Below are positions 10,185-19,935 of a stretch of DNA of 64,000 bases, in pieces. The number at the start of each line of letters is the position of its first letter. The stretch's first letter is position 1. The DNA is from Dyadobacter sp. 3J3 (GTDB taxonomy: Bacteria; Bacteroidota; Bacteroidia; Cytophagales; Spirosomataceae). The notes beneath the pieces were generated by a model. That model had not been told where the DNA came from. It did not search any database and saw nothing but the letters and a program-made list of their open reading frames with translations. The position numbers were made by a program, and so were the translations under genes. The stretch covers positions 837,119 through 901,118 of the forward strand of contig NZ_VTOL01000001.1 of the NCBI RefSeq assembly GCF_009801115.1, written 5' to 3'.

Positions 10185-11012
10185 ATGCAGCATACGACTA
10201 CTATTAAAGCCGGAGGATCGGAAAAGGATTACTGGAAAGATTTATGGAGAAATAAACAATTGCTACTAATCCTCTCCAAAAGAGATATATCAGTTCGCTA
10301 TAAACAAACACTTTTAGGAGTGGCATGGAGTGTTTTACGCCCCATTATGACAATGACCGTTATGGTCTTTGTTTTTAGTTATGTAGCAAAATTAAAAGGT
10401 GATGAAGGAATACCATATCCTTTAATGGTTTTGTGCGGTATCACAATCTGGACTTTTTTCGCCAACACATTTTCCCAGATTAGTAACAGCATACTTATTA
10501 ATTCCAATCTGGTTTCCAAAGTATATTTCCCAAGGCTGCTGATGCCCCTTAGTTCGGTGGCTGTCGGATTTGTTGATTTTCTGATAACACTCGGAATTTT
10601 CCTGATTCTGACGGTATTTTTCCATCACCCACTTAGCTGGAATATTATTTATCTGCCAGCATTTTTGTTACTGGCCTTTATTACATCAATGGGTTTCGGC
10701 CTGTTCTTTGCGGTTTTAAATGTGCGTTTCAGAGATATCGGACAATTAATTCCATTCATCGTTCAGGTTGGATTCTATGTTTGTCCTATTGCTTACAGCA
10801 GCAGGCTTGCACAAGGTACATGGTATGAGAAATACTATAATTTAAACCCGATGGTTGGGATTATTGATGGTTTCAAATGGTGCCTTTTAGGTAACAAAGC
10901 TTATTTTAATCCTAATAGCGTGTACTCCACTGCAATAATTTCGGTTGTTATTCTGATATTATCCTTAATTTACTTCCGTAAAAAGGAAAATACTTTCGTA
11001 GATCATATTTAG
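10185..11012 (+). CDS. wzm: ABC-2 type polysaccharide transporter permease (Wzm-like)
   Basis: A 275-residue integral membrane protein with about six predicted helices. It has the N-terminal family signature R-D-I-x-V-R-Y-K-Q-T-x-L-G-x-x-W typical of permeases that export O-antigen, teichoic acid or capsule. It would form the channel for lipid-linked glycan, paired with the ATPase encoded next. The 18-base spacing to the Wzt start supports a single transcript. Confidence 0.92.
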   Translation: MQHTTTIKAGGSEKDYWKDLWRNKQLLLILSKRDISVRYKQTLLGVAWSVLRPIMTMTVMVFVFSYVAKLKGDEGIPYPLMVLCGITIWTFFANTFSQISNSILINSNLVSKVYFPRLLMPLSSVAVGFVDFLITLGIFLILTVFFHHPLSWNIIYLPAFLLLAFITSMGFGLFFAVLNVRFRDIGQLIPFIVQVGFYVCPIAYSSRLAQGTWYEKYYNLNPMVGIIDGFKWCLLGNKAYFNPNSVYSTAIISVVILILSLIYFRKKENTFVDHI

Positions 11013-11030
11013 AACCTGTTACTTTTGGCC

Positions 11031-12296
11031 ATGTCTGTAATCACAGCTGAAAATATCAGCAAAAAATATATTATCGACCACAAGCAAAAAAGCAGTGGTC
11101 CATCAACCTTTCGTGACATTTTCAGCGAATCGTTTGATAAAATGTTTTCATCAAAAAAGAAAAGTCAGTCTCACTTTGATGAAAAAGAAGAATTCTGGGC
11201 ACTCAAAGATGTAAATTTCACAATCGATCAGGGCGACCGGATTGGGATTGTTGGTCATAACGGAGCAGGGAAATCTACATTGCTCAAAATTCTTAGCCGT
11301 ATCACAGAACCTAGTACCGGTCAAATCACGATTGATGGCCGCGTTGCAAGTTTACTGGAAGTAGGTACAGGCTTTCACCCTGAACTTACCGGCCGCGAAA
11401 ATATCTATCTGAACGGTGCTATTCTTGGCATGGCAAAAAGTGAGATCAAACAATCTTTTGATGCGATTGTTGATTTTGCGGGTGTTGAAAAATTCCTGGA
11501 TACTCCGGTAAAACGATATTCTTCAGGCATGTACGTGCGTTTGGGATTTGCCATTGCTGCACATTTAAATCCCGAAATTTTGATCGTAGATGAAGTACTA
11601 GCCGTTGGTGATACTGAATTCCAGAAAAAATGTCTTGGTAAAATGCGTGACGTTTCTGAAAGTGGCAGAACACTTTTATTCGTTAGTCACAACCTTACGG
11701 CAATTCAGGCGCTTTGTAATAAGTCTTTTTACTTTGAAAAAGGAAAACTGATTGACCAAGGCGAAACAACACATATTGTAACCAATTATCTGAGTAAAGT
11801 TTCCCACAAAACATTAGAACGCCATTGGGATGATGTAAACAACGCTCCTGGGAATGATCAGGTGCGTATAAAAAGTTTCAGGCTGCTGGCGGAATACCAG
11901 GACAACCTGATGCACATCGATGTGCGCACGCCGATGAATTTCCAATTTGAATTTTGGAATATGGAAGAAGGTGCTAATCTGAATTTAAGTATGCACCTTT
12001 ACACCTTCACCGGTGAATGTATATTTAACGTGGGAACAGCATCACAACAATTTGGTAAAGGATTAGTAACAGGTACCTGCGAAATTCCTGGTCACTTTTT
12101 GAATGATGGTTCCTACGTAGTTTCCATGATGATAGTAAAAGATACAAGTACCGTACTTTACAACATGGAAGAAGCGCTGATTTTTGACATAGAAGATTAC
12201 CGTGAAAACGTAACCTGGTATGGCAAATGGCCTGGGTACATTCGCCCGAATCTTAATTTTTCTATTCGTCAAACTGAACATATAGTGAATGATTAA
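11031..12296 (+). CDS. wzt: ABC transporter ATP-binding protein with C-terminal glycan-recognition domain (Wzt-like)
   Basis: ATPase of the Wzm/Wzt exporter. From the ATG at 11031 (a TTG two codons earlier is less likely) it has 421 residues: Walker A GHNGAGKST at 75-83, signature SSGMY at 164-168, and Walker B ILIVDE at 183-188. Residues about 265-421 form an extra C-terminal beta domain like the Wzt carbohydrate-binding domain. In characterised systems this domain recognises a modified non-reducing end of the glycan. That suggests the polymer made here carries a terminal modification, although the locus also encodes a Wzy-like protein. The stop overlaps the next start by 8 bases. Confidence 0.92.
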   Translation: MSVITAENISKKYIIDHKQKSSGPSTFRDIFSESFDKMFSSKKKSQSHFDEKEEFWALKDVNFTIDQGDRIGIVGHNGAGKSTLLKILSRITEPSTGQITIDGRVASLLEVGTGFHPELTGRENIYLNGAILGMAKSEIKQSFDAIVDFAGVEKFLDTPVKRYSSGMYVRLGFAIAAHLNPEILIVDEVLAVGDTEFQKKCLGKMRDVSESGRTLLFVSHNLTAIQALCNKSFYFEKGKLIDQGETTHIVTNYLSKVSHKTLERHWDDVNNAPGNDQVRIKSFRLLAEYQDNLMHIDVRTPMNFQFEFWNMEEGANLNLSMHLYTFTGECIFNVGTASQQFGKGLVTGTCEIPGHFLNDGSYVVSMMIVKDTSTVLYNMEEALIFDIEDYRENVTWYGKWPGYIRPNLNFSIRQTEHIVND

Positions 12297-13371
12297 CGTC
12301 ACTAAGGCATATTTACCAGATCAGGAGCAGTACATTAAATACGTTCGTGGGATTTGGGACCGCGGATACCTGACCAACAACGGTCCGTTGGTTCAGGAAC
12401 TTGAAGCCAAACTGAAAGAATATCTCAACGTAGATTATCTCTATTTTTGTGGCAATGGCACAGTTGTGCTTCAAATTGCCATGAAAGCCTTGGGAATAAA
12501 GGGAGAAGTGATTACCACACCTTTTTCCTATGTTGCCACTTCCAATGTTATTCTTTGGGAAAACTGTTCACCTGTTTTTGTGGACATCGATCCGGAAACT
12601 TTCAATATCAATCCGGATTTAATTGAAGCTGCGATCACACCAGAAACTTCTGCTATACTGGCAACGCACGTATATGGAAATCCATGTGATGTAGAAAAAA
12701 TTGAAGCCATTGCCAAAAAGCATAACCTTAAAGTAATTTACGACGGAGCGCATGCCTTTGGTGTAACCTACAAAGATCGTTCTCTTTTTTCTTATGGTGA
12801 TTTGAGTACATGCAGTTTCCATGCTACAAAAGTTTTTCATACGATTGAAGGCGGCGCATTAATTTCAAATCATCCTGAACTTGATAAGGAATTACATCTA
12901 CTTCGGGCTTTTGGACATAAAGGTGACGAGGAATATTATTTCGCTGGAATAAACGGTAAAAATTCAGAATTCCATGCCGCCATGGGTTTGTGTAATTTGC
13001 CCAATGTGCCGGATATTATTGCAGCCAGAAAAGAAATTTTTGACTGGTACGACAGTTTTATAAACTGGGATGTTTTGTCAAAACCGAAAATAAGTAAGGA
13101 TATTGAATACAACTATGCTTACTATCCTGTTGTTTTTCCATCGGAACAAGTACTAAGAAAAGTACAGGCGGCATTAGCTGCTGAGGACATAATACCAAGA
13201 AGATACTTTTACCCATCGTTGAATACTTTGGCCTTTATGCCAAAATATATACCTTGCCCGGTTTCGGAGGATATGTCCGAAAGAGTGCTAAGTTTGCCGC
13301 TTTATGTCGGCCTCCCTCTTCCGGACGTAGAGCGAATCAGTAAAATTATCAATGATCACATATCTCCATAG
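12289..13371 (+). CDS. DegT/DnrJ/EryC1/StrS family PLP aminotransferase
   Basis: Predicted sugar aminotransferase that adds an amino group to a nucleotide-activated keto-sugar. It has 360 residues. Visible PLP-site residues are D152 and H155 (YDGAHAFG) and Lys181 in SFHATKVFHTIEGGA, the typical Schiff-base lysine region. No nucleotide-sugar dehydratase is encoded nearby, so its keto-sugar substrate must be made elsewhere. With the PglD-like acyltransferase encoded 3 kb downstream, an N-acylated amino-deoxy sugar is likely. The start overlaps wzt by 8 bases, and the next gene starts 20 bases before its stop. Confidence 0.9.
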   Translation: MINVTKAYLPDQEQYIKYVRGIWDRGYLTNNGPLVQELEAKLKEYLNVDYLYFCGNGTVVLQIAMKALGIKGEVITTPFSYVATSNVILWENCSPVFVDIDPETFNINPDLIEAAITPETSAILATHVYGNPCDVEKIEAIAKKHNLKVIYDGAHAFGVTYKDRSLFSYGDLSTCSFHATKVFHTIEGGALISNHPELDKELHLLRAFGHKGDEEYYFAGINGKNSEFHAAMGLCNLPNVPDIIAARKEIFDWYDSFINWDVLSKPKISKDIEYNYAYYPVVFPSEQVLRKVQAALAAEDIIPRRYFYPSLNTLAFMPKYIPCPVSEDMSERVLSLPLYVGLPLPDVERISKIINDHISP

Positions 13372-15433
13372 TCTCATGGCTATTCTTTATCTGCTTTCTT
13401 TTTTTCTGTTTATATATAGTGTTGGTTATACTTCAAAGAAAATAGCACAACCATCACTGACCGAATGGCTCATCACATCATTTATCCTTTTTGTCGGAAG
13501 CATAATCCCAACCGGGTTTGTGCTTTCAGCATTGGATCTTACAGCAAATGTTCCTGCCTGGATAGCAGGTAATTTCATTGCCATCGGCCTGCATTTTGCG
13601 CTTTGGTCAAAGCTTCTTCCCGGCAAACCCATATTTTCCGTACGTGCTATTATCAGCAACCGGTTCAGCACTTTTAAATTGTGGGCCAGAGAATTGTCTC
13701 CGTATCTGAAATTTATTTTCGTGATGATGTTCGGTACGCTAACCATCATTGGGATCACAAATCTGATATTGGTACTTTTTACGGTTCCAAACGAATGGGA
13801 TAGTATGACCGGACACCTTAACCGGGCCGTTCGCTATATTCAACGCGGAACCATGGAACATTTCGGTGGTACAAACTGGAATATGGATACCTATCCAAAA
13901 AGTGTCACCACAATTCAGATTTATTCTTACCTGATTACCGGGAAAGTTGAAAACGCTTTCAAGCTCATTCACCATCTTGCATTCTGGGTCACGCTTATTT
14001 CTGTTTTCGGGATAGCACAAAGAATTGGCAGAAATCTTTCGGCAAGTTTTTTCTGCGCGCTGGCTTACAGCATGTTCCTGAATTTCCTGATGCAGGCGGT
14101 TACTACCGAAACGGATATCGTTTTAACGGCCTATTTGAGCTGTCTGATGTATTTCATTTTTACATTTTACAGTACGCGCGACAACCGTTATCTATATCTG
14201 GCGGGTATGGCATTCGGTATCGTATTCGGGCATAAAATCACGTTTGCCTTCCTGTTGCCGTCTGTTTTTGTGTTAATGATCTATGCGGTTTTCATTTCCC
14301 CAAACCTAAAAATATTCTTTGACAGGTTTATAAAACTGGCGATTGCTATATTTCTGGCTGTCCTGATTTATACTTTGCCAACCGGATATATAAAAAATAT
14401 GCAGGTTTTCGGACATCCGATCGGGCCGCCAACGGCATTGAAACATCAGTCCGTTGAACGCTTTGGAACAGTAAGAAATCTTTTAAAACAAGGTACAAGA
14501 AATGTTTTCCGTTACAGTTATGAATTTTTTAACCTGGATGGAATACGGAATGCGCAGTGGGGATATGATTTGAATACTCAAATCCGTAAACCGATTGTGG
14601 TGCTGGAGGATAAAATGCATTTACGTTTGGATGAAGAAACGACTTATGCCATTGTTCCTTTTTCATTCCAGCGACATTTTGATAATTACAATGCCAATCC
14701 TTACTGGGGCGTTTTTGGTTTCGCTCTAATTTTGCCTTTGTTGGTTCTGGTATTTTTAAGAATATTTTCATCCAGAGTTCACTGGTTTCTGGCGCTGGCA
14801 TTTATTCTTGATTTTATCGCGATTTCCTATTCCGCAGTTTATGATCCGTTTAAAGGAAGATATTTTATAGAACCCGGTTTGTTCGGCGTATTATTTCTGC
14901 TTCTTCTTTTTTCAAATCATCGCCTATCCATTATAAAACCACGACGCAGAATCTGGAAAGGTTATGTGTTGATCGTTGTTGTTCTAGCTTGTACTTCTGC
15001 GATTATGGCCGTATTTCTTAATATTCGGAGTCTGCCATTTCCTGCTTACGGAGCTGAATCTGCATTGAAAATGGATCGTATCAAATACCAGACATTTGCC
15101 CGTCCTGATATTACGAAAGCTTATGAAACGTATGATTCTATTGTCCCTCAGGATGCAGTAGTGGCATTGGCTACGATCAATGATGATTTTGAATATCCAT
15201 TATACGGGGCAAAATTAAGCCGCAGGTTAATTTCAATTAATCCTTTTGAAAAAGGTTTACAACCTATTCCAAAGGATGCGGACTACTTATTTTATGACAG
15301 AAGTGTCGTAAATGATACCAGCAAAATTAAGGCATTACCAACCGATTTTAGATTAGGAAGTGATACCATCTCAGCAAAATACCGTGGCCTCGCTGTTAAA
15401 GGAGAGGATTATTACCTCAGAAAGCTGAAATAA
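13352..15433 (+). CDS. polytopic membrane protein, GT39/ArnT-like glycosyltransferase candidate
   Basis: A 693-residue protein with roughly twelve hydrophobic helices, a large loop after the first few helices containing WDSMTGHL (about 149-156) and NWNMDTYP (about 173-180), and a soluble C-terminal part. Acidic residues in a loop of this kind are typical of lipid-sugar-dependent GT-C enzymes, but I cannot name the family with certainty. The start overlaps the aminotransferase by 20 bases; an alternative ATG lies at 13376, just after the previous stop. It may modify the glycan at the periplasmic face. A 102-base gap follows. Confidence 0.6.
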   Translation: MITYLHSLMAILYLLSFFLFIYSVGYTSKKIAQPSLTEWLITSFILFVGSIIPTGFVLSALDLTANVPAWIAGNFIAIGLHFALWSKLLPGKPIFSVRAIISNRFSTFKLWARELSPYLKFIFVMMFGTLTIIGITNLILVLFTVPNEWDSMTGHLNRAVRYIQRGTMEHFGGTNWNMDTYPKSVTTIQIYSYLITGKVENAFKLIHHLAFWVTLISVFGIAQRIGRNLSASFFCALAYSMFLNFLMQAVTTETDIVLTAYLSCLMYFIFTFYSTRDNRYLYLAGMAFGIVFGHKITFAFLLPSVFVLMIYAVFISPNLKIFFDRFIKLAIAIFLAVLIYTLPTGYIKNMQVFGHPIGPPTALKHQSVERFGTVRNLLKQGTRNVFRYSYEFFNLDGIRNAQWGYDLNTQIRKPIVVLEDKMHLRLDEETTYAIVPFSFQRHFDNYNANPYWGVFGFALILPLLVLVFLRIFSSRVHWFLALAFILDFIAISYSAVYDPFKGRYFIEPGLFGVLFLLLLFSNHRLSIIKPRRRIWKGYVLIVVVLACTSAIMAVFLNIRSLPFPAYGAESALKMDRIKYQTFARPDITKAYETYDSIVPQDAVVALATINDDFEYPLYGAKLSRRLISINPFEKGLQPIPKDADYLFYDRSVVNDTSKIKALPTDFRLGSDTISAKYRGLAVKGEDYYLRKLK

Positions 15434-15535
15434 TTCGCACCGTTAAATATGTTTTTCCGCTAACCCGGAAGATCATTTTTTTGATATAAAAGCATAATAC
15501 AGCACACTTTTTAGTATTCATTAAAAAATTCTTCC

Positions 15536-16234
15536 ATGACCATTGCCATCATGCAGCCTTATATATTCCCTTATATCGGGTATTTTCAGCTGATTAATGC
15601 TGTTGATAAGTTTGTGATATATGACGATGTGAATTTCATAAATAAGGGCTGGATCAACAGAAACAACATTCTCGTTTCTGGGCAGGAACATCTTTTTACT
15701 ATTCCCCTAAAAGATGCAAGTCAAAATAAACTGATCAACGAAGTTGAGCTGGGGATAAATGATCCGTGGAAGAAAAAATTTATTAAGACCGTTCAGCAAT
15801 CTTATCTGAAAGCACCCAATTATCAAAAGGTTTTTCTTCTGGTTGAAGAAATTGTAAATTTCGGTGCGGAAACGATATCAGAATTTACTTTGAATGCTTT
15901 GCAGCAAGTTTGTGCTTACATGGAAATTACGACAGAAATTGTTCCGTCTTCTTCCTTATACAAAAACACTGATCTGAAAGCGCAGGAGCGAATACTGGAT
16001 ATTTGTAAACAGGAACAAGCCAATCATTACATCAATCCGATTGGTGGAATGGAATTGTATGATAAAAATAAATTTGAAAAAGAGGGTATTAAACTGAATT
16101 TTATCAAAAGTACAGCGAGTGCTTATCCTCAATTTAAAAATGCTTTCGTACCTTGGCTATCTATTATTGACATACTAATGTTTAACGATGCAGAAAGTAT
16201 CGGCAAACTTCTTAAAGAATACGAACTTATATAA
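15536..16234 (+). CDS. WbqC-family protein
   Basis: 232 residues beginning with the family hallmark I-M-Q-P-Y-x-F-P-Y-x-G-Y-F-Q, followed by a VIYDD-x-x-F-x-x-x-G-W-x-N-R-N motif. WbqC proteins occur in O-antigen and capsule clusters and are thought to act on amino sugars or their acyl groups; the reaction is not well established. Here it lies directly before a PglD-like acyltransferase gene (2-base gap), which fits a joint role in decorating the amino sugar made with the upstream DegT enzyme. Confidence 0.88.
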   Translation: MTIAIMQPYIFPYIGYFQLINAVDKFVIYDDVNFINKGWINRNNILVSGQEHLFTIPLKDASQNKLINEVELGINDPWKKKFIKTVQQSYLKAPNYQKVFLLVEEIVNFGAETISEFTLNALQQVCAYMEITTEIVPSSSLYKNTDLKAQERILDICKQEQANHYINPIGGMELYDKNKFEKEGIKLNFIKSTASAYPQFKNAFVPWLSIIDILMFNDAESIGKLLKEYELI

Positions 16235-16236
16235 GC

Positions 16237-16899
16237 ATGGCAAAGGTTATTATTTTTGGAGTTCTGGATACAGCGGAATTGGCGCACTATTATCTTGAAC
16301 ACGACTCGGAACATGAAGTAGTAGCTTTTTCAGTAAATCGGGAATATATACAGGAAGAATCATTTCGCGGCCTCCCATTGGTGGCTTTTGAAGATGTGGA
16401 AACGATTTTTCCACCGTCTGAATTTTCATTTTTCGCGCCAATGACTGGACGAAATATGAACAGAAATCGCGAAGCGATTTACAATGAAGTAAAAGCCAAA
16501 GGATACAAGTTTATATCATACATCAGCTCGCACGCCACAATTCTGGACAGAAAAAATGTAGTTGGCGATAATTGCTTTATTCTGGAAGACAATACGATTC
16601 AGCCTTTTACAACGGTTGGAAATAACGTGGTCATGTGGAGTGGAAATCATATCGGGCACCACGGAAAAATCAAGGATCATGTTTTCTTTACCTCGCACGT
16701 AGTTATGTCGGGCCATTGTGTGATAGAATCGTATTCTTTTTTTGGTGTAAATAGTACAATCAGAGATTATATGACCATCGCTCAGGGAACTCTTGTCGGA
16801 ATGGCGTCTGCTATTACAAAAGATACGGAGGAATGGGGAATTTACATTGGAAATCCGGCAAAGAAAGTGCCTGGAAAAAAGAGTTTTGAAGCATACTAA
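16237..16899 (+). CDS. PglD/NeuD-type sugar O- or N-acyltransferase
   Basis: 220 residues. The N-terminal part (about 1-90) is a Rossmann-like nucleotide-sugar binding region (VIIFG motif). The C-terminal part (about 95-210) is a left-handed beta-helix of hexapeptide repeats containing the likely catalytic His pair in GNHIGHHGKI, and it ends with GNPAKKV, a usual closing motif. The family acetylates the amino group of UDP-4-amino sugars or sialic acid from acetyl-CoA. It probably acts after the DegT aminotransferase. Confidence 0.88.
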   Translation: MAKVIIFGVLDTAELAHYYLEHDSEHEVVAFSVNREYIQEESFRGLPLVAFEDVETIFPPSEFSFFAPMTGRNMNRNREAIYNEVKAKGYKFISYISSHATILDRKNVVGDNCFILEDNTIQPFTTVGNNVVMWSGNHIGHHGKIKDHVFFTSHVVMSGHCVIESYSFFGVNSTIRDYMTIAQGTLVGMASAITKDTEEWGIYIGNPAKKVPGKKSFEAY

Positions 16900-16955
16900 G
16901 CGACCCTCCCATACGACTTTGAGATCTGAAATTTGAGATATCAACTTATTACCGA

Positions 16956-18179
16956 ATGACCCAAAAGAAAATACTATTTATAAGCCACGATGCAAACCGC
17001 GCAGGGAGCCAGTTATTGCTGCTTCAGCTGTTGCGTTTGCTGAAAGAGCGACGAGTTCCAATGCACTTGCTCCTATGTAACGGCGGCGAGCTGGAAAAGG
17101 AATTTGCAGAAGTAGTAACCATTACGCGGTTATTTAGTCAGGACAGTATTATATCAAAACCTTTGTCAGGAAAAATACTGAGAAAGATAAGATTGCATAG
17201 GTTATACGAACAGCACAGTGAACAAAAAGATCGGGAACGTGTTGTGGCAGAACTTGAAAGCCAGAATATCGGACTTGTTTTCGTCAATTCTATTGCTAAC
17301 GCAGAAGTGTACTGCGAATCCCTGAAATTTTTGCACAATCTGCCGGTTGTCCTTTTCGTACACGAATTAGGCATGTCGGTGAAAATATATACTTTCGAAA
17401 GTCACCTTAAATTTTTACTTAAAAAGGCCGACCATCTTATTGCAGTTTCACACGCAGTTGCCAACCATTATGTTCGGGATTATGGATTTCCAGCTGAGCA
17501 GGTCAGTACATTTACATTAATCGATCATGATCATATTGATGAAATACTGAAAAAAGCACAGCGTAATCTTTTAGAAAAAACGTATAATATTCCAAAAGAC
17601 GCCGTTATTATTGGCGGCTGCGGAAATGCGGAATGGAGAAAAGGAAACGATATTTTTAACTGGATCGCCCGTCGGGTTATCCAGAAAACGAGTCCTTTGC
17701 CCGTTTATTTTGTCTGGGTTGGAGCTGGTTCCCAGCATGAAATTTATGAGCTGATAAAAAGCGACATTCACCGGATGGGACTTGAAGAGCGTATTATTTT
17801 GATACCTCCAACTTCTCAGGCCCTGGATTATATCAGTCGTTTTGATGTACTGATGTTAAGTTCGCGTGAAGATCCATACCCGCTTGTGGTATTAGAAGCT
17901 GCATTGAATGAAACACCTGTGGTATGTTTTGATGGTGCAGGCGGAGCACCGGAATTAATAGAGGCAGATGCCGGATTTGTAGTTCCTTACATGGACATTT
18001 CTGCTGCTTCGGAAGCGATTATAAAACTGGTCCTGGATCCGTCAATGCGGGAAACTATGGGCCAAAAAGGACGTGAAAAGGTATTGGAACGCCATAATAC
18101 GGACAAGAGCGTTTCAAAAATTGAAACCATTATTCAAAAGTACTTACCTTTGCAGGTCTCTGAAAAACACAATCAATGA
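16956..18179 (+). CDS. glycosyltransferase family 4
   Basis: A cytoplasmic GT-B enzyme of 407 residues. The N-terminal domain starts ILFISHDANRAGSQLLLL, and the C-terminal domain has the EX7E-type nucleotide-sugar motif (REDPYPLVVLEA) and a Gly-rich loop before APE. It is expected to retain anomeric configuration and add one sugar to the growing lipid-linked repeat. Its stop overlaps the next gene by 4 bases (ATGA), showing translational coupling. Confidence 0.88.
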   Translation: MTQKKILFISHDANRAGSQLLLLQLLRLLKERRVPMHLLLCNGGELEKEFAEVVTITRLFSQDSIISKPLSGKILRKIRLHRLYEQHSEQKDRERVVAELESQNIGLVFVNSIANAEVYCESLKFLHNLPVVLFVHELGMSVKIYTFESHLKFLLKKADHLIAVSHAVANHYVRDYGFPAEQVSTFTLIDHDHIDEILKKAQRNLLEKTYNIPKDAVIIGGCGNAEWRKGNDIFNWIARRVIQKTSPLPVYFVWVGAGSQHEIYELIKSDIHRMGLEERIILIPPTSQALDYISRFDVLMLSSREDPYPLVVLEAALNETPVVCFDGAGGAPELIEADAGFVVPYMDISAASEAIIKLVLDPSMRETMGQKGREKVLERHNTDKSVSKIETIIQKYLPLQVSEKHNQ

Positions 18180-19159
18180 CCATTGCTTTTACAATTTGTT
18201 CAATAAATTACCTTGCACAGGCCCGCACACTCGGAGATTCCCTTGCCAGCACCAATCCTGAAATTCTTTTTGTGATTGGTCTGGTTGACAGTCAGGAGGG
18301 CGTAGCTTTTGAAGAATCTTATCAGCCAAAATACCCGATGGTTGAGATCGATAAAATAGGCATTGAGGGATTTGAGGAAATGGCTGCACGCTATAATATT
18401 ACCGAGCTCAACACGGCTGTTAAACCTTTTTATTTTACCTATTTTTTCAGGCAATATCCAAAGGCTCAGAATGTGATTTATTTTGATCCTGATATTATTG
18501 TTTACCAGCCATTAACCGAATTATTAACTTCGTTAAAAAATCATGAAGCGGTTCTAACGCCACATATCAATACACCCATTGAAGACCGGCTGACACCTAA
18601 TGAACTACATCATTTAAATACAGGTATTTGCAATCTGGGTTTCGTCGCATTCCGGCGGAGTGAAGTGAATACAGAATTTATCAAATGGTGGGAAGAAAAG
18701 CTTCGTTATGAGTGCCTGATCGATCTTTGTAACGGGTTATTCGTAGATCAGAACTGGATGAATTTCCTTCCTGTTTTTGTTCCTGATACGCATATTGAAA
18801 GAAATCCGGGTTATAACGCGGCCTATTGGAATTTGCATGAACGTACATTTTCACAAAAGGAAAATGTGTTTTATGTCAATGAAAATAATCCGCTTATCTT
18901 TTTGCATTATAGCGGATACGACCCGGAGAAACCAGCTGTTTTATCAAAATATCAGGATCGTTTCCAACTTTCGGAGCGTCCCGATGCTATGCCGTTGTTT
19001 GATATTTATAGGGAAAGTCTGATTAAAAACGGAAACGCATATTACCGAAAATTCGCTTGCGCTTACATAAAGCCGCCAAAAGTTTTTAGATATCAACGCG
19101 TCCGCAAGCTACTGAAACGGCCATTTAATTATTTAAAAGATCAGCTTGATACGATGTAA
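18176..19159 (+). CDS. putative GT-A glycosyltransferase with DPD motif
   Basis: 327 residues. It opens with TIAFTICSINYLAQA and carries YFDPDIIVYQPL near residues 101-112, where DPD fits the metal-binding DxD site of GT-A enzymes that resemble family 8. Later hallmarks are NTGICNLGF and DLCNGLFVDQNWMN. The protein encoded at 19936 is a clear paralogue sharing the last motif but not the DPD. Donor and acceptor are unknown. The stop and the next start overlap by one base. Confidence 0.75.
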   Translation: MTIAFTICSINYLAQARTLGDSLASTNPEILFVIGLVDSQEGVAFEESYQPKYPMVEIDKIGIEGFEEMAARYNITELNTAVKPFYFTYFFRQYPKAQNVIYFDPDIIVYQPLTELLTSLKNHEAVLTPHINTPIEDRLTPNELHHLNTGICNLGFVAFRRSEVNTEFIKWWEEKLRYECLIDLCNGLFVDQNWMNFLPVFVPDTHIERNPGYNAAYWNLHERTFSQKENVFYVNENNPLIFLHYSGYDPEKPAVLSKYQDRFQLSERPDAMPLFDIYRESLIKNGNAYYRKFACAYIKPPKVFRYQRVRKLLKRPFNYLKDQLDTM

Positions 19160-19920
19160 TGAAAGAACTTGTATCCATACTGATCCCGATATTAAACCCG
19201 GAACTAACCGTTCTGGAAGAACTAATTTTAAGACATAGTCTCGAAGCGCTGAAAAGATATCCGGTCATTTTATTTTCTTATGATGGAGCCGATTTATCTG
19301 GTATAGAAAAGAATCATCCAAATCTGGAAATCTTAACTTTCAGGCCAAAATATTTTGAAAACAGACAAGCGTTAGCGAACCTCTTCCTGATGGAAGATTT
19401 TTATAACCGGTTTACATGGAGTGATTTTGTTCTAATTCATGAGCTAAACAGTTGGATTGTCAAGGACGAAATTCATTACTGGTGCAAGCAGGGCTATGAT
19501 TATCTGCATGCAAATCCGGTTCTTGATAATTCAGTTTTCAAGAATGGGCAGCTGAATGACTTTTCAAAAGTTTTAGGTCTTAATGAAGGACAGAAAAAAG
19601 CGCTTGGCAAGAGCTTTGACCATGACGGATTAAAACTTTGTCATGTACAACGGATGATCAGCACTTTATCTGCCAAGAAAAAAGAAGCATATAAATACAG
19701 GGAAGAAAATAATTTTGAGAATAAGGATTCTCTTTTTTGGGAACTGGAAGCCAACAAGCTGTGGCCCTATCTAAGGAAACCGACATCGATTGTTCAAACT
19801 CGTTTTTCTCAAAATATTGAAAAAAATTCAAAGTTATTTCCGGATAACCGGGATGCATGGCCAACCGGAATAACCGGCGTCACTACCCAAAATATTGATC
19901 ATCTTCCTTTTTATAAATAG
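19159..19920 (+). CDS. DUF5672-like glycosyltransferase-related protein
   Basis: 253 residues. The central motif FVLIHELNSWIVKDE, followed by WC-x-x-GYDYLHANPV, matches the pattern of DUF5672 proteins, which are found in glycan loci and look like GT-A enzymes. From memory, the family usually has an Asp where this protein has Asn in 'ELNSW', so activity is not certain. It is translationally coupled to its neighbours and lies between two paralogous GT genes, which supports a role in the same polymer. Confidence 0.7.
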   Translation: MKELVSILIPILNPELTVLEELILRHSLEALKRYPVILFSYDGADLSGIEKNHPNLEILTFRPKYFENRQALANLFLMEDFYNRFTWSDFVLIHELNSWIVKDEIHYWCKQGYDYLHANPVLDNSVFKNGQLNDFSKVLGLNEGQKKALGKSFDHDGLKLCHVQRMISTLSAKKKEAYKYREENNFENKDSLFWELEANKLWPYLRKPTSIVQTRFSQNIEKNSKLFPDNRDAWPTGITGVTTQNIDHLPFYK

Positions 19921-19935
19921 AAGAAACACACCATA

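Noticed and set aside
11025..11030. TTG start for Wzt two codons upstream of the ATG
   Set aside because: ATG at 11031 gives the expected family N-terminus, and no feature supports the longer form.
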